A stretch of 64,000 nt of DNA from Blastocystis hominis (Eukaryota; Sar; Bigyra; Opalinata; Blastocystidae): NCBI RefSeq assembly GCF_000151665.1, contig NW_013171868.1:69501-133500 (forward strand), written 5' to 3'. The position numbers were made by a program, and so were the translations under genes. Below the pieces are notes generated by a model, which worked only from the letters and a program-made list of their open reading frames with translations, was not told the origin of the DNA and made no database searches. Below are positions 23,076-35,200 of this stretch, piece after piece (position 1 is the first letter of the stretch; each line of letters starts with the position of its first letter).

Positions 23076-24445
23076 ATGCCATTTAGTTATTGTCGTTGTT
23101 GTAAAATCAACCATGAACAGGGAAAGGGTCATATCTATAGTCCTAGACACATAAAGAAGCTTCGAGAATGGGCCGAAAGGCAACGGAAGCGTGTGAATAA
23201 CTGCATTTTGTTAGCAGAGCCGGGGCGTGGCATTCAGAGTGTGGAAACGCATTCTTTTTGGTGTGCCTTCTGCGGAGAGGAGATTTTAGATACAGCGCCC
23301 TTCCTCGTGTATTGGAAGTGTAAGCTTTTCAATTCGTAGCAAGAACTGCCTCTCTCACCTCTGCACAAAGGAGCATCGAGACAAGGTATATGAGTTTTTT
23401 CGCGCAACTGGTACAAACCACCACGAGATCGACCTAAAGTGGTTTTACATCGGCGAGCCTTACCGCGATGAAGTCTCCCTTCCCCTCTGCTTCCTTATTT
23501 CTAGTACATCGAGCGCGTCAAAAGCCACATCTACCACAACAAAATCACTCCCTCGATTTTCGACGCTTCGCTTCCCCACCTGGGTCCTGCAACGCCCTCT
23601 CCCTCCGCCATTCCCCCTCCTCCTCCTCCTTCTCTCCCTGTCCCCTCCAAGCCTCTCTCTCTCCTCGAGAAATACCCGCTCGATTCACTTCTCTCCGGTC
23701 CCTTCCTCAGCGATCGCTTCTACCTCGGCGAGCATTTCCCGACCCTCCAAAGCGACTCGGGCATCCTCCAAAACCCCTCTGGCCGCACGGAAACGGGTCG
23801 TCGCGTGTGGGGCGGCGGGATCGTGAAGCTCACCAAGAGCGAGTGGAAGCCCTGGCCGATCGATCTGGTCTTCCAGCATCTCCGCAAGCAGCAGCAGCTC
23901 GCGCAGAAAGCCGCGCAGGACGCCGAGAAGGCGCGGCAGAAGGAGCTGGCGGCGATGATTCCGCTGAAGCACACGGAGAGCGCGACGGGCGCAGGATTGA
24001 GCTGCGTAGCAGTGTGGAACGGAGTCCAGCGTAGATCTCCCTGCCGCGATCGAGCGAAGGCAACGTGCACTCGCTGGCGCTGCCGCCATGGCTGGATCCG
24101 ACGGAGACCGGAGAGGCGATGCGGCGATGGCGGAAGCAGAAGGAGTTCGAGCAGAGGTTCCAGAAGAGACATCAGGCGCTGAATGTGGGCGTGGTGCGCG
24201 GAAAGGAGGCCGGGGAGGACTGGCTGCCGAACTTCGGAAGCGTGTGGGAAAGTGGGTCGAGGGCGAAGACGCGGATCGGATTCCAGCAAGCGAAGGTGGG
24301 ACCGGGAAGCATGCTGGGCGATCTGGAGAAACTGGTGAAGAGCGGAGGGAAGGATGTGTCGGAGAAGGAGAAGCAGAGGATTATTCGCGAAAGCAAGAAG
24401 AAGGTGATGGAAAAGATCCAGTTGAGAATGCGAACCGAAAAGTGA
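23076..24445 (+). CDS. CENATAC: CENATAC (CCDC84) homolog, minor-spliceosome-associated zinc-finger protein
   Basis: In animals CENATAC belongs to the minor (U12-type) spliceosome. From ATG 23076 (MPFSYCRCCKINH) the protein carries a zinc-finger-like CRCC...GKGHIYSPRHIKKL, then FWCAFCGEEI near 23260, then a third Cys/His segment LSHLCTKEHRD after a roughly 22-nt intron near 23318-23339. A Pro-rich linker follows. The conserved C-terminal signature is very clear: EGNVHSLALPPWL near 24055 and DWLPNFGSVWESGSR near 24225, both hallmarks of this family. A helical KQQQLAQKAAQDAEKARQKE stretch sits between. Ends EKEKQRIIRESKKK...EK with TGA 24443-24445, only 3 nt before a TGTTTGTT octamer. The intron near 24005 is approximate. 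Confidence 0.85.
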
Positions 24446-24448
24446 GTT

Positions 24449-24456
24449 TGTTTGTT
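24449..24456 (+). terminator. TGTTTGTT octamer of CENATAC
   Basis: Starts 3 nt after the TGA. Cleavage within the usual few nucleotides upstream would fall at or inside the stop codon. Confidence 0.65.
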
Positions 24457-24738
24457 GAATATATATATATATATACTCAGCAAGATGTGAAATAGAGGTT
24501 GGAAAGTGTTGTCGCGAAAAACGACTCGTGGAAGAGGACATGTATCGAAATGCTCAAGTGGAAACACAAGCAAAATAGTAGATTCGCTGTAGCAATGGTA
24601 GTGATAGAAGACTATCGCTGTTTTCGTGTTTGACCTTTAAAAATGAATGAGAAAACGCGATTCTAAATACTTTTTGAATTCCAATAATCCTAGGTTTTTT
24701 CGTAGTCAACAATTCTGTGTTGTGGGAGACTTGTTGGG
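24457..24738. other. Intergenic region with TA dinucleotide repeat
   Basis: Holds an (AT)n run at 24459-24475 and AT-rich DNA before the RUS1-like start. Minus-strand open frames reaching into 24690-25062 are explained as the antisense of the RUS1 exons. Confidence 0.5.
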
Positions 24739-26544
24739 ATGCTCGTATCCGCCAAAGGATTGGGCACATTGAGATTCGTGGGTAGGCCGTGTTTCTTCGC
24801 GAAGGCGTTGAACTCCTCTCTTGGAAGTGCACGGCTGTTTTCCCAAGTGCGTGATCCTTTTCCAGAAGATGACAAAGATAATGCCGCCACTAGGTATCCA
24901 CATGTTCTTTTTCTCTCTTTCGTAGTTTGGGAATAAGTGAGTATTACAAGGGAAAATTATACACTTTAACTTTCGACAAGGAGTCAAATCGGATAAAGAA
25001 GGAAAGCACTGTAGCGCAATGTTGTTCGTACCATTGTTAGACATCGTTGAGAAATCACACATTAACCTTACCAGTATTCATTAAAACCACAAAACTAAAG
25101 CTAACCGACATTTTTCTCCCACGCGTTCTCGTTTTCCCTTCTCTCCTTCATTCTAGAACTATCCATCCTCTGTCAAAGGAAAGTATCTCAACTACTGCTC
25201 CTGGGCGGCGTTCGGAATGGGTCTCAGTGCAGCGGGCGGAGTGCTGAGCACGCAATCCATGCTGTATCTCTTTAGTCTCCCTCAATTTACCTCGCAGTTT
25301 CGCGATCGGAATGGGCGCTGGCGCGGTACCGATGGCCGCCGCCCTCAACTGGGTTTTAAAAGACGGTCTCGGGCAATTAGGCGGTATGGCCTTCACAGCG
25401 TACAAATTCCCGCGAATCTTCCCTTTAGTCTGGTCAACAGCCGTCTCGACGCGGATTCCCGCGGTTGGCGCATCCTCTCGGCGTGGTTGCTGGAGATCTC
25501 GACCTGGCTGGAAGTGATGACTCCGCTGTTCCCGCACTCCTTTCTGCTCCTGGCGACGCTGGCGAACGTGGGAAAGAACATTTCGTGGCTCGCGGGGAGC
25601 GCGACGCGCGCTGGAATTCGCTATGGGTTCGTGAATGCCCACAACATGGGCGATATCACAGCCAAAGAGGGCTCGCAGACGGTCGCGATCACGGTTTTCG
25701 GGACGTTTTTGGGAATTGTGATCTCGAATCTGATCGGCCACGGCCATATGGAATATGTGCTGATGAGCAGCATGTGCATTAGCGCGGTCTCGTTGTTCTC
25801 CATCTATCAATCCTTGCGATGTGTGTCGTTGCCTACGCTGAATTACCAGGTCGGAGTATGAACCCGCGGTTATTTCCAGCGCGGCGAAATCGTGACGTCG
25901 CACTATTTGGACAGCGAAGAAATTTTGCCGCCAGAAAAGGTGGCGTCGATGGAGCGGTTCTATTTGCCGTACCTGAAGGTGAAGGGGCAGGACATGCCGA
26001 TTGTGGTGGGAACTTCGCTTCGAACGACGCTGTCCCGCGGGAAATCGATGAAAGAGATGCGAGAGTTTATGGGTCTGTTCGAGGGGTGCAACTACGTGGT
26101 GAGTCTGTGTGACTATGTGAGAAAAGGAGAGAGAGAGAGTGAGGAATAGAAGCAAGGCATTTTTCGATCCATTGTGAATCATGAGGGGAGGAAGAAGCAA
26201 ATCATTGGAATCTCGCTGAAGGTGGGAGCGGAGTAGTGTGTCGAGGTGCTTGCTGAGTAGTTCTAACGACCAATTGAAGGCGTATTATCATGGGTTCTTG
26301 CTTCGCAAGGCGATTAAGTCGATGTTGGTTAGTTGCGCGAATTGTAGGGAGAGCGGGGTACAAGACGTTGGTTTCAACACGCTGATCGATTTGGTGAAGC
26401 AAACAAAGAATGGTGGAGAAGGAATTGTGTTTTGATGTGTAGAGGTTGAGACTGGTTTCCCTTTGTATTTGGAAAAGCTTGTTCAAGCGGGGTGGAACAG
26501 TAACGACTTGTTTTTGGAAGAGAAAAGTCAGAGGTATTGTAACT
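24739..26544 (+). CDS. RUS1/DUF647 family protein with mitochondrial-type presequence
   Basis: Root-UVB-sensitive (DUF647; human RUSF1) family; molecular role poorly known. Exon 1 starts at 24739 with MLVSAKGLGTLRFVGRP, basic and amphipathic, followed by RLFSQVRD. Introns of 32 nt (24893-24924) and 30 nt (25011-25040) link it to SEYYKGKLYTLTFD and then FLPR-NYPSSVKGKYLNY, the conserved DUF647 entry. Family core: AAALNWVLKDGLGQLGG, SRGWRILSAWLLEIS, ATRAGIRYGF and NMGDITAKEGSQT. A C-terminal domain ends with LEKLVQAGWNSNDLFLEEKSQRYCN. There is no in-frame stop before the TGTTTGTT octamer at 26549; the genomic TAA (26556-26558) overlaps it. The translated end is therefore probably made by polyadenylation near 26538-26545. 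Confidence 0.85.
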
Positions 26545-26548
26545 GTGT

Positions 26549-26556
26549 TGTTTGTT
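26549..26556 (+). terminator. TGTTTGTT octamer creating the RUS1 stop
   Basis: Reading frame ...AGG TAT TGT AAC TGT GTT runs into the octamer. Cleavage after T or TG at 26544-26545, 3-4 nt upstream, followed by A residues, would yield TAA or TGA. Confidence 0.65.
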
Positions 26557-26663
26557 AAATTGGGACATTTTGGTATTTAACCCTTATCCATTGGGTCAAT
26601 CCCCCATTCTAATTATAGTCTTTACCTGAACCACTGTGTGCCACACAATAAAAAAACCTACAA

Positions 26664-28200
26664 ATGGAGCCTTTAGTGGAAAATGAAGAAAAAGTAGGAT
26701 AAGGCATGTCTATATAACTGTAGCATATCGACCATGAAAAGCAAAGTCACTACAAGCACATCCTTTTGATGAGTGCTTGCTTCTTCTTTTTGTTTTTTGC
26801 ATTTAACACATCCCAGGTAAGAATGCAATTTGACGTTAACGGTAGTCTATGCAGACTTCCCTGAGTGGTGCCTTGGGCTACATCAATCTCGGTTGTTTGT
26901 ATGGTATGTTTGCCGGATTTTCCATTGTCGGACCTGCGGTTGTGGGCAAGATTGGACCAAAGTTCGTTTCGTGCTGTTTTTTTACCGTAGAACATCCATG
27001 ATCATTGGAAGTGCTGCGTACGCTCTCGTCGTAATTGCCAACTTTTGGCCAATCGGCATTATTCAGATCCCTGCCAATCTCTTAGTTGGAATGGGCGCGG
27101 CCATTCTGTGGAACGCCCAGGGTGTGTATCTTAGCCGTTGCTCTCTCTGGGACTCACGTCACTCGTCCAAGAGTAATGTCTCTTCTCCCTTCTCACTCCA
27201 GGTTTCGCCGACATGACAAGCGAATACAATGGTCTGTTCTTCTCCATTTTCCAGTTCACCGGCTGTGTGGGAACACTGATCTGCGGTCTGATCAAAGCGG
27301 TGTTCCCCAACGTGGACAACAAAGTTCTCTTTACGATCCTCTCCATTGCCGCCGTTATCGCCTTCTTCTGCTTCATGCTCGTACCCAGCGTCGCTTCGTA
27401 CGAGTCCCAATCCTCCCAAAACGACTCCCTTAACGTCGCCTCCCGCGGTTTTTCTGATGTTTAGACGGTGGGTCTGAGCGCGACGCTGTCGCTGCTCTGC
27501 ACGTCGTCGAAGGTCCAGCTGATGATGCCGCTGGCGTTGTTCAACGGAATGAGTCTGGCGTTCATCGTGGGCGACGTGACGAACGATATCTCCAACCAGT
27601 ACTTCGGTCTGTCCATCGTTCTCATCGCCACCTCCGTTTTCTACGGCACCAACGCGTTCTGTCCGCTTTTCTCTCTTTGCTTCATTCTTGTAGTCTCCTT
27701 GCTCTTCGGAAAACTTGCCGCGGGAAGACTCGGACGACGCGGCTGCTGCGCCGTGGCGTTCATTACGCAGGTCATCGCGTTGGGAGCCATCGTGTTCTAT
27801 CGATTCCACGCCAAGGCCGGTTTCCTCGATTATGTCGTGCTGTTAACCGCGATTACGCTGCTGGCCGCGGGAGATTCGATCTGGGAATCGCAGGTATGGA
27901 TGGAGAAAGAGTGCGATGTAGCCGCCTGCGATTTTGCAGACGTTTTTTGGATTGGATCGCGATCGGAATGCTGCGATTGCGAATTTGAAGATGTGGCAGA
28001 GCTTGGGAAATGTGGTGCAGTTCGTGATCGGTGTGTTTTTGAAAATGGAGAATCGAGCTGTTATTAAATCGATTATTCTTTTGGCAGTTCTCACTGTGGG
28101 ATACATATGTCTGCTCATTCTGGATTATCGTGTACAGCGAATTGATATGAAGAAGGGAGAGAGTTCTCTACTGCTCTCTGCAATTGTGGGTGCGGAATAA
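26664..28200 (+). CDS. UNC93-like major facilitator protein
   Basis: Twelve-span MFS relatives of UNC-93; in animals they regulate channels or traffic Toll-like receptors, while protist roles are unknown. ATG 26664 (MEPLVENEEK), then a 30-nt intron, then HYKHILLMSACFFFLFFAFNTSQ (TM1). After another intron comes TSLSGALGYINLGCLYGMFAGFS, the family's conserved second segment. Next are GPKTSMIIGSAAYALVVIANFWP, LVGMGAAILWNAQG (matches the G-x-G-x-A-x-x-W-x-x-Q-G signature), and further spans to LLAVLTVGYICLLIL. An internal hydrophilic Ser/Gln-rich loop is near 27400. Stop TAA 28198-28200. I see no exact poly(A) octamer after it. Confidence 0.85.
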
Positions 28201-28283
28201 GAGAAATTGGTTGTGTTGGAGTGATCGGGTTTTGATAGTAACCGAGAACCTGTTGTTTTTATTCTTCTTTTTGTTCGACACAC

Positions 28284-28485
28284 ATGGCTGGAAGTAGGAC
28301 TTTTCCACTGAGGTGATGCTGTAGCCGGTAAGATCGTCTTGATTACATGCATAACTGCTGCTATGGCTGCATGCTCCTATTATGTCTACAACATCTATTA
28401 CAAGACTACCGATTCCGCAGAAGAGAAGAAGGAGACAGAAGGATTGGTTGAAGAACCTCCAGTACCCGAGGTTCCCAAGGCCTAA
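28284..28485 (+). CDS. Tiny single-pass membrane protein (about 56 aa)
   Basis: Reconstructed from ATG 28284 by removing a 31-nt GT-AG intron (28294-28324). The result begins MAGTGKIVLITCITAAMA, a single hydrophobic segment of about 20 residues. A YYVYNIYYK anchor edge and an acidic/Pro-rich tail (EEKKETEGLVEEPPVPEV) follow, ending with TAA 28483. It resembles small inner-membrane or tail-anchored proteins but matches no family I know. It lies between UNC93 and the convergent ARF array. Confidence 0.6.
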
Positions 28486-28520
28486 GTTCATCAAGTGAAC
28501 TCTTGAGAGAACATTCGTGG

Positions 28521-28534
28521 GTTTGTTTACAAAC
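28521..28534. terminator. Inverted GTTTGT repeat between convergent genes
   Basis: GTTTGT-TT-ACAAAC lies between the stop of the small plus-strand gene (28485) and the minus-strand ARF stop (28563). Each strand reads a one-mismatch version of TGTTTGTT, so it may serve both transcripts. Confidence 0.5.
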
Positions 28535-28562
28535 ACCGAGAAACGCTAACGCAAACAGCTTC

Positions 28563-29096
<534 letters not shown>

Positions 29097-29180
29097 CTAT
29101 ACAAAACTGTTAGATATGAACTCTATATTGATATATTTGCAAGATATCATTATTTCACAACATATAGTAAACAAACTTAC
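29097..29180 (-). other. 5' leader intron abutting the ARF ATG (also 29968-30051 and 30839-30922)
   Basis: On the minus strand the segment begins GTAAGTTTG and ends TTGTATAG immediately before ATG. At 84 nt it is more than twice the usual intron length in this window. It is conserved in all three copies. The exon boundary is inferred from splice consensus only. Confidence 0.6.
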
Positions 29181-29243
29181 GATTTAATTTATTATATGAC
29201 AAGAAATGTGAGATGCGATACATCTAAATGGATAATACTAACC

Positions 29244-29294
29244 TCTATTGAGGATTGAGCCAGTTTCTGATCAAATTCCAGTTTCCTCAATAGA
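29244..29294. promoter_or_regulatory. Inverted repeat upstream of each ARF gene
   Basis: TCTATTGAGGA (29244-29254) and its exact complement TCCTCAATAGA (29284-29294) are separated by 29 nt, about 65 nt upstream of the leader intron donor. The same pair lies at 30115-30165. In copy 3 (30986-31036) the outer arm has one mismatch. It could be a promoter palindrome or a transcript hairpin. Confidence 0.5.
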
Positions 29295-29433
29295 TGGTTT
29301 GGATACTATTTGTATCTGTATCAATCTTATTAATACACATTCAATCATTCTATTTGTCAAATCATTCCATATATCTTGTATTCAAACAAACAACCCAATA
29401 TAACAAACGCTATTTCTATTAGTTCAAATCACT

Positions 29434-29967
<534 letters not shown>

Positions 29968-30304
29968 CTATACAAAACTGTTAGATATAAGCTCTATATT
30001 GATATATTTGCAAGATATCATTATTTCACAACATATAGTAAACAAACTTACGATTTAATTTATTATATGACAAGAAATGTGAGATGCGATACATCTAAAT
30101 GGATAATACTAACCTCTATTGAGGATTGAGTCAATTTCTGATCAAATCCCATATTCCTCAATAGATGGTTTGGATACTATTTGTATCTGTATCAATCTTA
30201 TTAATACACATTCAATCATTCTATTTGTCAAATCATTCCATATATCTTGTATTCAAACAAACAACCCAATATAACAAACGCTATTTCTATTAGTTCAAAT
30301 CACT

Positions 30305-30838
<534 letters not shown>

Positions 30839-31036
30839 CTATACAAAACTGTTAGATATGAACTCTATATTGATATATTTGCAAGATATCATTATTTCAC
30901 AACATATAGTAAACAAACTTACGATTTAATTTATTATATGACAAGAAATGTGAGATGCGATACATCTAAATGGATAATACTAACCTCTATTGAGGATTGA
31001 GTCAATTTCTGATCAAATTCCAGTTTCCTCAACAGA

Positions 31037-31305
31037 TGATAGTATGGATGAATCCCCACATTACTCATTACTAATAATTGATAATTACGAATGTACTGAA
31101 TGTGTACATCTTTATGGAAAAGCTATTGTTTAAAGATGATTTTTGAGCTTATACCACAAGTCTTTTAAGTAAATAGTTGCGAATATATGTAGCTTGAATA
31201 TGGATTTACTGATTTGTTTTGTTTATGCAGACTTGAGTGATTGGTTACCTGTGATTCTATATCACTCAATGTATATCCCTTTACGTTTTTCAATTTCACA
31301 ATTTT
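31037..31305. other. AT-rich intergenic region
   Basis: Divergent gap between ARF copy 3 (minus) and the RING-H2 gene (plus). No gene seen. Open frames here overlap but are out of phase with the RING gene. Confidence 0.4.
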
Positions 31306-31890
31306 ATGGACCCAATCACCGGTTTCATTATCATCGGTTAGCATTCATCAAGCATATTGATAATAGGGATTGTTGGTGTGAGTCTAGTCGCATTGCTGAC
31401 AGAATGCATTATTTTACTTTGTCAAAACTGTCACTGTAGAAGAGGAAGAGAGTGAGATAAATGTGGCAATTTGACCAATTAGGTCTCCATCAGTATCCCC
31501 TGTATTTCCATCAATTTCGAGAGAAAATGCACATGATTGCTATTTCGCTATTACAGTTGAAGAAGTAGCTAGAAAGAACCAACTACGCCATAGTTACATA
31601 ATTTTCAGGATTATTCTGACACTGATAGTTGTCCTATTTGTATCGAGGAGTTTCGATCTCAGCCCAATGATCTAGTTGTATGTCTTGTATTGAGAATTGA
31701 AAATAGTGTCTTCGCGCTTGTGAGCACATCTTTCACAAAAAATGTATTGATCAGTGGATTCAGTACAATTGCACATTCCTATTTTGACTATAGCTGCAAC
31801 ACCGTCTGCCCTCTGTGCAAGCATGACATGTTCAGTTATGCTGATGAGCGTTATAGAAGTACAGAGTCTACGATTCGAGTTTCTGTATAA
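31306..31890 (+). CDS. Membrane-anchored RING-H2 E3 ubiquitin ligase
   Basis: Small ATL/RNF-like architecture. ATG 31306 (MDPITGFIII) starts a membrane segment completed after a 30-nt intron (IVGVSLVALLTECIILL). A basic CQNCHCRRGRE stretch follows, then after a 31-nt intron a short linker. The RING-H2 is CPICIEEFRSQPNDLV-(intron)-CLRACEHIFHKKCIDQW-(31-nt intron)-CNTVCPLCKHDM, giving C-x2-C, C-x-H-x2-H-x2-C and C-x2-C ligands. TAA 31888-31890, with TGTTTGTT at 31928-31935. Five short introns in under 600 bases. Substrate unknown; the protein likely sits in an endomembrane with the RING in the cytosol. Confidence 0.75.
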
Positions 31891-31927
31891 CTAGGTTTGA
31901 ATACTCACTAATTGTTTGCAACTGCTG

Positions 31928-31935
31928 TGTTTGTT
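31928..31935 (+). terminator. TGTTTGTT octamer of the RING-H2 gene
   Basis: Exact match 38 nt after the stop codon. Confidence 0.5.
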
Positions 31936-32163
31936 TCAACTCTCGCTAACAAAACACGGTTTCCAATAACAAGATTCGATTTCTACTGGCATTTCTGAAT
32001 AAGATTCTTAATATGGATTATTTATATCTACCATATTGATGAAGTTTGTAGGAAATCAAAACTCGATTGATGATGATCATAGCCCAAACCGTTCAGTGAT
32101 CGAGATGCCTTTTCGTGGGATTTCTCTGTACAATTTTCTCTTTCAACTAGATTCTATCGAGAA

Positions 32164-35100
32164 ATGTCGTTTGATGCTTCAGATATTTCTGACGGAGAGG
32201 AGGATCATGCCATGGATAACATTCGTGCCATGCTCCAAGATTATTACGGCACAGATAATGGCGATGAGGTGAAGGAGGACGACTATTATGATATGGATAG
32301 CAAAGTATTCGATAAAGATAAGTATATCCCAGTTTTGTGTTCTACTGCCTATTTGATGCATTAGAAAATCCTAAAGGAACAGTCGCTCCCTGAGCTGATC
32401 AAAACGAATGTGCGTGTCATATCCGAAGCAAAGCAGCTCGATTCGGATATGCAGAAACTGGTGTATGAAAACTACAGCCGGTTCATGAGTGCATCCAAAA
32501 CTGTCCGCACCCTTCAAGTTCGTGTTTGCTTGGATGTCTAACGTGTAGGAGAACGTGGGTGACATGGAAACCCGCATGTCCTCCCTTCGGGAACGGATCC
32601 AAGTGGTTTCGTCTGTCACGGACACAATCGGCAGTAATCTGGACGGAAATCGAAGCAAAGTGGACAAGCTCGTGAGCGTCCGTCGTCTGTTGAAGAAGCT
32701 CCAGTTCCTCTTCGACCTCCCGCTTCGTCTGCAGCGGTAGCTCTCCTATGTGTTGGTAATGCGCAGCTGCGTGGAGCTGGAGGCCTACGACCAAGCAGTG
32801 GACTACTACACCTCGTCCACGATGGTTCTGAACGACTATCGCCACCTGCGCAGCTTCAGCACGATCCAGGATTCGGCGGACACGATCATGAACTCGCTCA
32901 AAACGAAGATGCTGACGACCATTCAAGAGCCCGACGTGCGCATGACGCAGCTGGAAGACTTCGTGCGGTTGCTGATGAAGCTGGGGCACCCGACGGCGGA
33001 CCTGTCTACGATCTATCTGAATTACCATCGCGATCGGCTGTCCGCGATCATCGAGAAATACCAGAAGCTGGCGCCGCTGAGCGAAGACGAGAAGGAAATC
33101 ATCGCGCTGAGCGGATCCGAGCAGGAGGTCGAGGCGCTGCGAAGCAAGCAGAAGGTCACCAGCGAGTATCCGCTGCTCCAGTTCATGGGCATGCTCGAGA
33201 AAGTGGGGAAACGGGGAAACGGTGAGGGGTAGGAGTTCGTGGAGCTGCTAATCCACGTGGCCGTGGCGTACAACGATATTTTCCAAGGCGATGAAGTGGG
33301 CGTGGAGCGGAAGAATGAGCCATAGAAGCTGCAAGCCTCGCTGCTTGTCTTCACGCAACGGCTCATGGATCGCTATCTCCAAGCCGTCAACGATCGCGTC
33401 ATGCAGGATCTCTCCTACGAGGTGGAAACGGAGAACCCTTCTGAGTCGTAGCGCGTGCTGGAGCCGGAGAACATCTCTCCGTTCGGGGAGATTCGTTCCG
33501 CGTTGGACTTGTTGTCGCAGCACGTGTTCCGCGTGGACAACATCGTCAAGGGCACCGATCTCATCGCCTCCATGCAGGCCACCGTCCGCAGCGTCGTCAA
33601 AACACAGGCACGCTTCGCGCTGCGTTCTCTCATAATAGATGGCCGGGTCTTTCGATGCGGTTCGCGCCTCCCTCGTCGCTTTGGTCCAGGAAATCGATCA
33701 GAAGGCGCAGGAATTGCCGCTCTACCGGATTGACGAAACGCCCCAGCCCAACGACGAAACGCCCAACACGCAGGGACCCGCTGCAGAATCCAACGGTGGA
33801 AACGGTGGAAACGGTGGAAACGGTGGAAACGGTGGAAACGGAGGTATGGAGGATCTGTTCTCGACCACGATCGCTCCTGTTCCTGGCGAAGGCCCCGTTT
33901 CCCTCCCTGCCGGTGAAACGCCCATCGTGGAAACCGTGGAAACCGTGGAACCCCCGAAGCCCGTCGATCCCTCGATCCCTGCAGAACCGGAGAAACCGGA
34001 GAAACCGTCGGAGGCAGAGAGTAGAAAGCGGGAAACGGCGAATAACCGCGTAGTCGTGGCGCTGCGCGACCTCTTCGCGTCGGGCGTTTCGTCGCGTCTG
34101 CGCGCGGCGGTGGAGCGGCAGCACAGCCTTCTGTCGCTGCTGCAGACGGCGCTGCCGGAGTCTCTGGGCGCGTTCACGGAGTACTTCTACGCGCAGGTGC
34201 AGCAGACGCTTCTGTGGGGCGCGTCGCTTCTGCTGGCGTCGCTGTGCGTCCCGCACCCGCTTCTCTGCACGCAGCCGACCGCCTTCCTGGCTTCGCCGCC
34301 GCGTCCGTCGCTTTCGCTGCATCTCCACGACGCCCTCCTCGCCCAGATCCCCGGCCTCGCTCTCTCTCCCCGCGGCATCCTCGCCCTCGCCGCGGGCAGC
34401 CGCCTCGTGGCCCACAGCGGCGTGCGGGAGATTCTGCAGTCGCTGATGGACTACACGCCGGAATCTGAGCAGCTGGACGTGGAGCGTCTCACGGACTCGC
34501 TGCAGGCCGCGCAGCTCGTGCAGGCGTGGACCGAGGCCGCCAACGCCGCGCTGCGAGGCTTCTGCGCGCGCACCGCGGAGAGAGGAGCCGAGACTCTGTG
34601 GACTCACGCCGTGGAGAACCCGGGAAACGGGGAAACCGAGGGAGAAACCGAGGGAGAAGGCGTGGCGGAAGGAATCGTGCGGATGGTGCGGGAATTCTAC
34701 ACCGAATTCGGCAATACCGGGGCGTTGCTGGCGGAGAAGCCGGTGAAACCGCGGGACCCGTGTCCGGAGACGTTCAGAACCGCGGGAATGGCGGAGGAAG
34801 AGGAGGAGGGAGAAATGTACGCGTATATCGAGAAAACGATGGCGACCCGCGTGAAGGTGCTGCCGCTGGAGGTGCGAGCGGGGATGCAGGACGTGTGGAT
34901 GGGAATGCTGCGGACGATGATGAAGAATTTGCAGGAGGAGGTGCGAGCCAGCGTGCTGTATGATTACCAATTCCGATGTCTGGTGGTCAACCTGGCGTTC
35001 GTGTTTTCGATGACGAGTTGTCTGCTGGAGGACGCGAAGGAGCTCAGAGAGATCGTACAGGGAGTAATTCGAAGCGCATGGGAACGATGTTATGAGCCCT

Positions 35101-35177
35101 CGGAAGTGACCGAGGAACAGCAGAAAGGCGCTGTGGAGAACGGAATTGTCGAGTTTATGATGATGGTTTCCGAGTAG
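32164..35177 (+). CDS. VPS51: VPS51, GARP/EARP tethering complex subunit
   Basis: VPS51 links the GARP tether (VPS52-53-54) to the trans-Golgi. ATG 32164 (MSFDASDISDGEED) leads to DNIRAMLQDYYG, then FDKDKY-(intron)-KILKEQSLPELIKTN. The family core follows: LDSDMQKLVYENYSRFMSAS, METRMSSLRERI, VRRLLKKLQFLFDLPLRLQ and YDQAVDYYTSS. The middle and C-terminal helical bundle continue to MMMVSE, TAG 35175-35177. Introns at 33203-33232, 33296-33325 and 33422-33451 are each exactly 30 nt, phase 0 and GC-rich, so only their terminal in-frame TAG betrays them. A low-complexity segment near 33795-33840 encodes GGN repeats. TGTTTGTT follows the stop by 3 nt. Confidence 0.88.
33795..33839 (+). repeat. Five perfect GGTGGAAAC 9-mers encoding Gly-Gly-Asn
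   Basis: In-frame tandem expansion inside VPS51. The same word in other frames is common elsewhere in the window. Confidence 0.9.
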
Positions 35178-35180
35178 TCT

Positions 35181-35188
35181 TGTTTGTT
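35181..35188 (+). terminator. TGTTTGTT octamer of VPS51
   Basis: Starts 3 nt after TAG and 13 nt before the next gene's ATG, illustrating how tight the spacing is. Confidence 0.65.
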
Positions 35189-35200
35189 GGAAGACTTTTT

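Noticed and set aside
22802-23078. Small ORF as first exon of CENATAC
   Set aside because: Donor and acceptor phases do not match, and a TGTTTGTT octamer plus an in-frame TAA separate them.
24690-25062. Minus-strand small protein (reading AALSLSSSGKGSRTWE)
   Set aside because: The opposite strand gives a coherent presequence and spliced RUS1 N-terminus with canonical 30- and 32-nt introns; the minus frames need non-fitting splice phases.
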